From: JBOGZI01 sp050697275
GTDB lineage: Bacteria; Actinomycetota; Thermoleophilia; Solirubrobacterales; 70-9
NCBI GenBank assembly: GCA_050697275.1
Contig: JBOGZI010000199.1
Coordinates: forward strand, 1 to 5,346
DNA: 5,346 nt
Direction of reading: 5' to 3'
The position numbers and the translations under genes were made by a program. Positions 1-5,346 of this stretch are shown here, one piece after another. Each line of letters opens with the position of its first letter. The stretch's first letter is position 1. The notes beneath the pieces were generated by a model. It made no database searches. It saw only the letters and a list, made by a program, of their open reading frames with translations, and was not told where the DNA came from.

Positions 1-1
1 C

Positions 2-1117
2 TCCTCGCTGGGGCGCAGCCGCCACTTCCGGGCCGGTCGGGGCGAGCACGGCAAGGGGAAGCGACGGCAGGGCCAGCGCGGGGAGGACCGGATGATCGCC
101 GTGCCCCCGGGGACGGTCGTGACGGGCGTGGACGGGGCCACCACCGAGCTCCTCGCCGACGGGCAGCGCCTGGTGGTCGCCCGCGGCGGCAGCGGCGGCC
201 ACGGCAACAAGCGCTTCGCGACCTCGACACGGCAATCCCCGCGGTTCGCCGAGCGCGGCCTCGAGGGGGAGTCCGGCCGGGTCGAGCTGCGGCTGAAGCT
301 GCTCGCCGACGTCGGGCTGGTCGGCCTGCCCAACGCCGGCAAGTCGTCACTGCTCGCCCGGCTCACCCGGGCCGCCCCCAAAGTGGCGGAGTATCCGTTC
401 ACCACCGTGGAGCCGGTGCTCGGCACCCTCGACCTCGACGACCGCCAGCTGGTGATCGCCGACATCCCCGGCCTGATCGAGGGCGCCGCCGAGGGCGCCG
501 GTCTCGGCCACGAGTTCCTCGCCCACGTCGAGCGCTGCCGGCTGCTCGTCCACCTGGTGGAGGTCGCTCCGGAGGAGGGCGACCCCGAGGCCAACTACGA
601 GACGGTCCGGCAGGAGCTGGCGGGCTACGGCGCCGGGCTCGACCGCCTTCCCGAGCTGATCGCCCTCTCGAAGCGGGACCTGGAGCCGGAGGAGGAGGTG
701 GAGCGGACGCTGGCCGCATGGCGGGAGCGCTTCGGCTCGGCCGCGGCCGGGGTGGCGGCGATCTCCTCGGCGACCGGCGCCGGCCTCGACGAGCTCCGTT
801 CGATGATCTTCGCCTCGGTGCCGGAGGCGCCGGCCCCGGCAGCCCGCGGCGAGTTCGAGGCCGAGCATCGGGTCTACCGCCCCGGCGAGGGCGAGGGCTT
901 CGAGATCGTCCCCGAGGGCGGCGGCAGGTTCCGGGTGAGCGGCCGCGGGATTGAGATGCTCGTCGCCAGACACGACCTGGCGAACGCGGAGGCGCTCGAG
1001 TACCTCGAGGGCCGCCTCCGCGAGATCGGGGTGATCGCCGAGCTTCAGCGAGCGGGCTTCGAGCCCGGCGACGAGGTGGTCGTCGGGGAGCTCGAGTTCG
1101 AGCTCGACCCCTCCTGA
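2..1117 (+). CDS. obg: Obg family GTPase (ribosome assembly / stringent response), 5'-truncated by the window edge
   Basis: 371 codons plus a TGA stop are in the window. The frame is open to the left edge. The ATG at 92 is internal, because the residues before it (HFRAGRGEHGKGK at 23-61) already match the Gly-rich N-terminal Obg fold. By comparison with E. coli ObgE, roughly 55-60 N-terminal residues are missing. All GTPase motifs are visible: P-loop GLPNAGKS (323-346), switch I YPFTTVEP (392-415), G3 DIPGLIEGA (461-487), G4 as SKRD (668-679) and G5 SSATGAGL (764-787). A C-terminal OCT domain spans about 863-1105 (EHRVYRPGEGEGFEI to the GDEVVVGELEFEL end). Known for the family: Obg binds the 50S subunit, has slow GTP hydrolysis and senses (p)ppGpp. 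It is often essential and often lies downstream of rplU-rpmA, which would be outside this window. The only oddity is Ser in place of Asn in the NKxD motif. The last 73 bp overlap the convergent nitrilase gene. Confidence 0.97.
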   Translation, partial: SSLGRSRHFRAGRGEHGKGKRRQGQRGEDRMIAVPPGTVVTGVDGATTELLADGQRLVVARGGSGGHGNKRFATSTRQSPRFAERGLEGESGRVELRLKLLADVGLVGLPNAGKSSLLARLTRAAPKVAEYPFTTVEPVLGTLDLDDRQLVIADIPGLIEGAAEGAGLGHEFLAHVERCRLLVHLVEVAPEEGDPEANYETVRQELAGYGAGLDRLPELIALSKRDLEPEEEVERTLAAWRERFGSAAAGVAAISSATGAGLDELRSMIFASVPEAPAPAARGEFEAEHRVYRPGEGEGFEIVPEGGGRFRVSGRGIEMLVARHDLANAEALEYLEGRLREIGVIAELQRAGFEPGDEVVVGELEFELDPS

Positions 1118-2046
1118 CCGACGCCCGCGGGGGCCCCGATCTCGTCGAGCAGCACGTCCTCGCGGCTGTAGTGACCGACCGAGTCGAACCAGCGCTTGGC
1201 GTGCAGGCCCTGGCGCAGATCGCAGTCGGCGGTGACAATCCCCTCGCTGTCGTAGAGGGGTCCGGCGATCACGTCGCCGGCGGTGGGCTCGATGATCGCG
1301 GCGCCCCCGCGGCCGAAGACCTCCGTGTCGGGAAGCTCGGCCGGGAAGTCGCCGGGGAAAGCGGAGCGGGGGATGAACTGCGGCGCTGAGACGACGTACG
1401 CGCCCGACTCGATCGCGATGTGCCGCATGGTGGCGAGCCACCCGTCGGAGTCGTCCGCGGTGGGGGCGAGCCAGATCTGGGGGCCGGAGCGGTAGACGGC
1501 GTAGCGCGCAAGCGGCATCCGGTTCTCCCAGCAGATCAGTCCGCCGACCCTTCCCAGGGGCGTCTCGACCGCATCGAGGTCACCGCCGCCGCCGATCCCG
1601 TGGAAGAGCCGCTCGTGGTGCGTCGGCATCAGCTTCCGGTGCTTCGTCAGCACTCCCTTCGGGCCGATCAGCAGCAGGGTGTTGTAGAGGCTTCCGGGCC
1701 GATCGACCTCACGCTCGTTGACTCCGATCGCGCAATGGACGTCGTGACGGCGGCACGCCGCGGTGAGCTCCTGGACCAGCGGGCCGGGGACATCGACCGA
1801 GTTCTCCCAGAGGCGCTCCCAGAGCTCGTCGAAGCCCCCGAAGCTCGCCGCCTGCTTCGCCCAGGCACCCGACGGGTAGAGGGGGACGAACGCTTCCGGG
1901 AGCACCACCAGCTGGGCGCCGTCGGCCGCGGCCTCGCCGATCAGGCCGATCGCCTTCTCGACCGAGCCCTTGGCGTCGAGAATCGCCGGCGTCGCCTGCA
2001 CGGCGCTGATCCGGATCGTCTCGAGCTTCGGCATCGCGGGGAGCAT
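1045..2046 (-). CDS. Nitrilase (carbon-nitrogen hydrolase superfamily, nitrilase branch)
   Basis: Encodes 333 residues from the ATG at 2046, a usual nitrilase length. The superfamily triad is present: Glu51 in LVVLPEAF, Lys138 in KHRKLMPTHHER and Cys172 in GLICWENRMPLARY; Glu145 in HHER is the likely accessory glutamate. The stretch CWEN-MPL-R followed by IWLAPTADDSDGW and MRHIAIESGAYVVSAPQ is typical of true nitrilases (EC 3.5.5) rather than amidases or N-carbamoylases. These enzymes hydrolyse R-CN to a carboxylic acid and ammonia through a thioimidate on Cys. The core closes with DSVGHYSREDVLLDE. No signal peptide is seen, so it is likely cytoplasmic, and family members often form spiral oligomers. 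The start at 2046 is preferred because GGAGGG lies 11 nt upstream. The alternatives (GTG at 2076, ATG at 2034) lack a good ribosome site. The last 23 residues are Ser/Thr-rich and are encoded antisense to obg. The natural substrate cannot be told from sequence. Confidence 0.94.
   Translation of the reverse strand: MLPAMPKLETIRISAVQATPAILDAKGSVEKAIGLIGEAAADGAQLVVLPEAFVPLYPSGAWAKQAASFGGFDELWERLWENSVDVPGPLVQELTAACRRHDVHCAIGVNEREVDRPGSLYNTLLLIGPKGVLTKHRKLMPTHHERLFHGIGGGGDLDAVETPLGRVGGLICWENRMPLARYAVYRSGPQIWLAPTADDSDGWLATMRHIAIESGAYVVSAPQFIPRSAFPGDFPAELPDTEVFGRGGAAIIEPTAGDVIAGPLYDSEGIVTADCDLRQGLHAKRWFDSVGHYSREDVLLDEIGAPAGVGQEGSSSNSSSPTTTSSPGSKPAR
1088..1105. repeat. Perfect inverted repeat inside the obg/nitrilase convergent overlap
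   Basis: GAGCTCGA, a 2-nt GT spacer, then TCGAGCTC: two exact 8-bp complementary arms. It sits 10 bp before the obg stop and inside the nitrilase tail, so both transcripts could form the hairpin (effectively 7 bp with an AGTT loop). No T-run follows on either strand, so it is not a standard intrinsic terminator. It may simply reflect Obg residues ELEFEL written in GAG/CTC codons, which are mutually complementary. Confidence 0.45.
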
Positions 2047-2057
2047 ATGCCCGCGAG

Positions 2058-2063
2058 CCCTCC
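2058..2063 (-). promoter_or_regulatory. Shine-Dalgarno site of the nitrilase gene
   Basis: The minus strand reads GGAGGG, followed by an 11-nt spacer and ATG at 2046-2044. This is the best ribosome site near any candidate start and decides for the 333-residue protein. The ATG at 2034 would have a 23-nt spacer, and the GTG at 2076 lies upstream of the site. Confidence 0.65.
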
Positions 2064-2094
2064 GGAACCGGCGCACGACGCCCGACCAGTGGCT

Positions 2095-2098
2095 AGGG
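2095..2098 (+). promoter_or_regulatory. Weak Shine-Dalgarno site of the ceramidase-like gene
   Basis: AGGG lies 10 nt upstream of the ATG at 2109. The match is short and overlaps the possible -10 element TAGGGT, so the two readings exclude each other: either this is a leadered mRNA with a weak ribosome site, or a nearly leaderless one. Confidence 0.35.
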
Positions 2099-2108
2099 TC
2101 GCTGCCTG

Positions 2109-5100
2109 ATGCGACGGCTGTTGGGAGGCATCGTCGCCGCGGCCCTGACCGTGTCCGCGGCGCTCGCGGTGGGCGCGACCCCGTCGACGGCCCAGGGCGG
2201 GGAGCTGCTGGTGGGGGTCGGGGTCGAGGACGCCTCCTGGCACGTCGGCGCCTCGGCCGGGCAGTACGCCGGGGCGCCTGAGGACGAGGGCCCGCAGGAG
2301 TTCGTCTCCCACGAGGCCGAGAACTTCGACCCGACCGGCCTCTCCACCCGCCGCTATCCCTCCTACGGGCTCCAGTCGCGCCTCTCGGTGCGGGCGCTGG
2401 TGATCGACGGCCCCGCGGCCGGCGCCGGGGACCGGCTCGCGATCCTCAAGAACGACCTCTACATCCCGCAGGACCTGGTCGCGCGCCGGGCAGGGCAGAT
2501 CCTCGAGCAGGAGTGCCCCGAATGCGGGATCAGGTTCGGGAGCGCGACCACTCCGGGCAACCTGTCGATGGCGGTCACCCACAACCACTCCTCCCCGATG
2601 TACTCGTCGACCTCATGGGGGGTCTGGGCCTTCCAGGACGTCTTCGACATCCGCTTCTTCGAGTACATGGCCCGGAAGATGGCGACGGCGGTGGAGGAGG
2701 CCGTGAACGGGCCGAGCCAGGCGGACGACGATCAGAGCAGGGCGCTGACGTCGGCGAAGCTCGCGGCCCGCTCGGTCCAGTTCGACAAGACCCACCGGCA
2801 CTCGTTCGGCCCCGCCCGGGCCGACGACGGCACTCCGGCCGGCTACCCGAACTCCGACCAGGACCACGACCTCACCGTGATCCGGTTCGACTCGAGCGAT
2901 GGGGAGCCGCTCGCCAACCTGGTCAACTTCAGCCTCCACCCCGAGTTCCTCGAGGGCAACGACCTGATCAGCGCCGACTACCTCGGTCCGCTCGAGCGGA
3001 TGCTCGATCGCGAGACCGAGGCGGTAACGGTCTACACCCAAGGATCGGTCGGCACCTCGGAGCCCGAGCGCTCCAGCTTCCACTCGATCCACGAGCGGCT
3101 TGAGTTCTCGCACAAGGACTACGCCCAGGCCGAGTGGGGGGCGCGGCTGATGGCCGACGCCGCCGAGGACGCGTGGCGGAAGATCGGCGAGGACGCTCCC
3201 GCCGGCCAGGACAAGTACCTGCCCTTCTCGGCGTTCGGGGACTCACCGGAGGTGGAGATGGCGGACCGCTGGTATCCGGGCCCGTTCTCCCACCCCTATC
3301 CAGGCGTCTCGAACTGCCGGGTCGACTCCTCCCCGGGGATTCCGATCGTGGCGCTGCCGGACTGCCAGGAGGCGGGCGACCTTCAGGACGCGCTGGACGC
3401 GATCCCGGTCCCCGAGCCGGTCAGCGACGCGATCGGGCCACTGGACGCGGGTGTCGGCCTGGATCAGCTCAGGCAAGCGGGGATCCCGGTGCCGAGCAAC
3501 TACACCGCCCCCGCCTACACCGGCCTGCACGAGGACATCGACGTCCACCTGCAGGCGGCCAGAATCGGGCCGCTCTTCCTGCCGATGTGCTCCTGCGAGC
3601 AGTGGTGGGACCAGAGCCGCAACATCGAGCTGCGCACCGACAAGATCGAGGGCAACGAGACCCAGCCCGGCAACCTCGGCTACGACTGGGGCGCCCAGTG
3701 CACGCCCAACAACGACGGCACCTACCCGCCCAACGACGACGGGATCGGAGACGACACCGGCACCGGAACCTGGAGCTGCCCGAACAGCAACCCGCCGATC
3801 ACCCACCACGAGTACCTGCGCATGCGCGCCCAGGTCAACAATCCCGCGAACGGCTGGAACGACGCCGAGAACGCGGGATCCGCCGAGTCGGAGCCGCCCG
3901 CCCCCGACGAGATCAAGGGCAACTACACCCACGACGATGACGCGACCTCGGCGGCGCTCGGCTACGACCTCACCGTCCCGATCGGGATGACCAACGACTA
4001 CAACGGCTACATCGCCTCCTACCGCGAGTACCAGCGCGGCGACCACTACCGCAAGGCGCTGACCGGCTGGGGACCGCATTCGAGCGACTACATGGCGTCG
4101 CGGCTGGTCACCCTGGGCCGGCAGTTCAACGATCCGAGCTACGACCGGCCCACCGACCAGGAGCAGGAGGAGATGCTCCAGCCGAAGGTGATCGCGGACC
4201 TCGCGGTCAACGACCAGCGGGCGACGGCGCTCGGCACGGTCGGGAGCGCGGCGCTGGCGGCCTTCGAGGCTGGCCTGCCTGACGACGGTGGCGAGGCCGC
4301 CGCGGTCTCGCAGCCGAAGGACGTCGAGCGCTTCGACGCCGCCTTCTTCAGCTGGAACGGGGGCTCCAACTACACCGACGACCCGGTGGTCAGGGTGGAG
4401 CGACGGGACGAGTCCGGCGAGTGGGAGGACTACGGCGACCAGTCCGGCGAGATCCCGATGACCCTCGACTTCCCCTCCGTGCAGGACGGCGCCGCGCCCT
4501 ATCTGCAGGGTGGCCAGGAGTGGCACTGGACCGCCCGCTTCGAGGCCTTCGTGGCCGGCGCGGAGGACCGTCCGATCAACACGGGGGATCGTGAGCCCGC
4601 GACGCCGGCCGGCACCTACCGCTTCGTGGTCGAGGGCCAGCGCCGCGAGGGAGGCCAGGTGACCGGCTACGAGGTCGCCTCGGAGGAGTTCGAGGTGACG
4701 CCCTGGGACGGCATCCTGGTCCAGGACTTCGGTCTCGAGCCCGACGGCACGATGAGCTTCCGGGTGGGGCCGACCAGCGTCTTCGACAGCCCCGTCGAAG
4801 GCTGCGCCCAGGACACGGTCGGGCCGATCGACTACCCCGACACCCACCCCGACCCCGCCCGGTTCATCCGCCACCAGCGCACCGCGCTTGGCGACGGAAG
4901 CTGCGACGTCGAGTGGTTCTGCTTCACCTGCACCTGGCGGCCCTGGCTCGACTACGGTGACGCTGAGAGCGCCAAGGTGACGGTGACCCTCGGCAACGGC
5001 ACGACCGAGGTGGTGGAGGCCGCCAGGCAGGGCGAGCGCTGGCGGACAGACCGCGTGCTGCGCCAGAACGAGGTGGCCCAGGTGAGGACCGGGGACGTGC

Positions 5101-5346
5101 TCGATCCGTTCGGCAACACCAACCAGGACTCGGTCCTGCTCGCGAACGGGACCGCGCCCGCCGACGCCGACGGCGACGGGGTGATCGACGAGGCCGACGG
5201 CTGCCCGGCGGTTCCCGGCCCGCCCGAGAACGGCGGCTGCCCGCTGCCGGACCCGGTGCTCGACACCGACGGGGACGGGGTCCCGGAAGACGCCGACCGC
5301 TGCCCCGGCGCGCCGGGGACGATCAACGCGTTCGGCTGCCCGGCCC
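2109..5346 (+). CDS. Secreted neutral/alkaline ceramidase-like zinc hydrolase with C-terminal TSP type-3 repeats, 3'-truncated
   Basis: 1079 codons are open to the right edge with no stop. Residues 1-30 form a Sec-type signal peptide (MRRLLGG, a hydrophobic Ala/Val stretch, likely cleavage near STAQG). The ceramidase catalytic fold follows: ELLVGVGVEDASW (32-44), YGLQSRLSVRALVI (86-99), zinc-site-like AVTHNHSSP (155-163), VNFSLHPEF (272-280) with NDLISADYLG (284-293), RIGPLFLPMCSCE (485-497), and TNDYNGYIASYREYQ (628-642) leading into TGWGPHSSDY. Probable zinc ligands by family analogy are His158, His277, Glu497 and Tyr631 or Tyr634. Residues about 740-866 resemble the Ig-like ceramidase C-terminal domain (FFSWNGGSNYTDDP, TPAGTYRFVVEG). 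A cysteine-containing region (about 868-1012) and Asp-rich TSP3 repeats (from 1019) come after. Ceramidases split ceramide into sphingosine and fatty acid. The true substrate is uncertain because the GDVSPN-type serine motif reads GTSEPE (315-320). An acidic Asn/Gly-rich insertion occupies about 511-620. Confidence 0.88.
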   Translation, partial: MRRLLGGIVAAALTVSAALAVGATPSTAQGGELLVGVGVEDASWHVGASAGQYAGAPEDEGPQEFVSHEAENFDPTGLSTRRYPSYGLQSRLSVRALVIDGPAAGAGDRLAILKNDLYIPQDLVARRAGQILEQECPECGIRFGSATTPGNLSMAVTHNHSSPMYSSTSWGVWAFQDVFDIRFFEYMARKMATAVEEAVNGPSQADDDQSRALTSAKLAARSVQFDKTHRHSFGPARADDGTPAGYPNSDQDHDLTVIRFDSSDGEPLANLVNFSLHPEFLEGNDLISADYLGPLERMLDRETEAVTVYTQGSVGTSEPERSSFHSIHERLEFSHKDYAQAEWGARLMADAAEDAWRKIGEDAPAGQDKYLPFSAFGDSPEVEMADRWYPGPFSHPYPGVSNCRVDSSPGIPIVALPDCQEAGDLQDALDAIPVPEPVSDAIGPLDAGVGLDQLRQAGIPVPSNYTAPAYTGLHEDIDVHLQAARIGPLFLPMCSCEQWWDQSRNIELRTDKIEGNETQPGNLGYDWGAQCTPNNDGTYPPNDDGIGDDTGTGTWSCPNSNPPITHHEYLRMRAQVNNPANGWNDAENAGSAESEPPAPDEIKGNYTHDDDATSAALGYDLTVPIGMTNDYNGYIASYREYQRGDHYRKALTGWGPHSSDYMASRLVTLGRQFNDPSYDRPTDQEQEEMLQPKVIADLAVNDQRATALGTVGSAALAAFEAGLPDDGGEAAAVSQPKDVERFDAAFFSWNGGSNYTDDPVVRVERRDESGEWEDYGDQSGEIPMTLDFPSVQDGAAPYLQGGQEWHWTARFEAFVAGAEDRPINTGDREPATPAGTYRFVVEGQRREGGQVTGYEVASEEFEVTPWDGILVQDFGLEPDGTMSFRVGPTSVFDSPVEGCAQDTVGPIDYPDTHPDPARFIRHQRTALGDGSCDVEWFCFTCTWRPWLDYGDAESAKVTVTLGNGTTEVVEAARQGERWRTDRVLRQNEVAQVRTGDVLDPFGNTNQDSVLLANGTAPADADGDGVIDEADGCPAVPGPPENGGCPLPDPVLDTDGDGVPEDADRCPGAPGTINAFGCPA
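5163..5346 (+). repeat. Thrombospondin type-3 (calcium-binding) repeat region, at least two units
   Basis: Unit 1 begins DADGDGVIDEADGCPAVPG (residue 1019). Unit 2 begins DTDGDGVPEDADRCPGAPG (residue 1052), 33 residues later. Each ends with a second Cys-Pro (GGCP, FGCP). The DxDGDGxxD-xxDxCP pattern is the TSP type-3 signature, known to bind calcium through the Asp side chains and common in bacterial surface proteins, including linkers before OmpA-like domains. The array is cut by the window edge, so the unit number and any following anchor domain are unknown. Confidence 0.88.

Larger units (their letters stand above)
2047..2108. promoter_or_regulatory. Divergent intergenic region between nitrilase and ceramidase-like genes
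   Basis: This 62-bp gap lies between two divergent start codons, so it must hold both ribosome sites and probably part of two promoters. On the plus strand, TAGGGT (2094-2099) fits the loose actinobacterial -10 form TANNNT, but no convincing -35 is seen about 17 bp upstream. If it is a true -10, the transcript would be nearly leaderless. The symmetric element CCGGAACCGG (2063-2072) abuts the nitrilase ribosome site and could be an operator. In DNA this GC-rich, such a short element is weak evidence. Promoters may also extend into the flanking coding sequence. Confidence 0.4.

Noticed and set aside
92..94. ATG at 92 as the true start of obg
   Set aside because: The in-frame sequence from position 2 encodes conserved Obg-fold residues, so the gene begins before the window.
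347..1441. Minus-strand open frame of 364 codons across obg and the nitrilase 3' end
   Set aside because: It is antisense to the well-supported Obg GTPase motifs and in a different frame from the nitrilase. The Arg/His/Leu-rich composition is typical of a shadow frame.
2064..2068. GGAAC resembling an ECF sigma factor -35 element
   Set aside because: No matching -10 element is present at the expected distance, and five bases in GC-rich DNA are weak evidence.
1420..2109. Plus-strand frame of 229 codons whose TGA overlaps the ATG at 2109 (TGATG), resembling translational coupling
   Set aside because: It runs entirely opposite the nitrilase, including its catalytic motifs, and has no recognisable domain. 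The TGATG overlap is most likely chance.
2513..3103. Plus-strand frame inside the ceramidase-like gene
   Set aside because: It is a shifted reading of the same DNA, rich in Arg/Pro/Gly, and covers the region encoding the zinc-site His motifs in the real frame.
3243..4874. Long minus-strand open frame (543 codons) opposite the ceramidase-like gene
   Set aside because: The product is low-complexity Val/Gly/Arg-rich with no recognisable motif. It is the mirror of a GC-rich gene whose plus-strand reading shows clear conserved motifs.

Overview
The window is strongly GC-rich, and third codon positions are nearly all G or C. It carries three genes and almost no intergenic space. A canonical Obg GTPase, a true nitrilase and a secreted ceramidase-like protein at this GC level suggest a high-GC actinobacterium, possibly of the Thermoleophilia/Solirubrobacterales type. 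The phylum rests on composition and general familiarity, not on a search.

Layout. (1) Positions 2-1117, plus strand: the 3' portion of the ribosome-associated GTPase gene obg. It enters from the left edge without its start and is complete through its C-terminal OCT domain. (2) Positions 1045-2046, minus strand: a full-length nitrilase-superfamily enzyme with the Glu-Lys-Cys triad. Its 3' end runs 73 bp into the end of obg in convergent, antisense orientation, so its Ser/Thr-rich tail is encoded opposite the Obg OCT domain. (3) Positions 2047-2108: a 62-bp divergent intergenic gap that must hold the start signals of both flanking genes. (4) From 2109 to the right edge, plus strand: one uninterrupted reading frame of 1079 codons with no stop. 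It encodes a secreted protein related to neutral/alkaline ceramidases. It has a signal peptide, a zinc-dependent catalytic domain with an unusual insertion, an Ig-like ceramidase C-terminal domain, a further cysteine-containing domain, and thrombospondin type-3 calcium-binding repeats where the window ends.

No shared pathway is evident. Obg is core housekeeping (ribosome assembly and stringent response). The nitrilase and the ceramidase-like protein both break carbon-nitrogen bonds and are divergently arranged, but a joint role is speculation. The ceramidase-like gene is the most unusual part. Its zinc ligands appear conserved, but the serine motif that defines catalysis in characterised neutral ceramidases is altered, the Pro-Gly-Glu motif around the zinc-binding Glu is changed to Cys-Ser-Cys-Glu, and it is fused to TSP3 repeats. 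I saw no RNA genes, insertion sequences, CRISPR arrays or phage genes.
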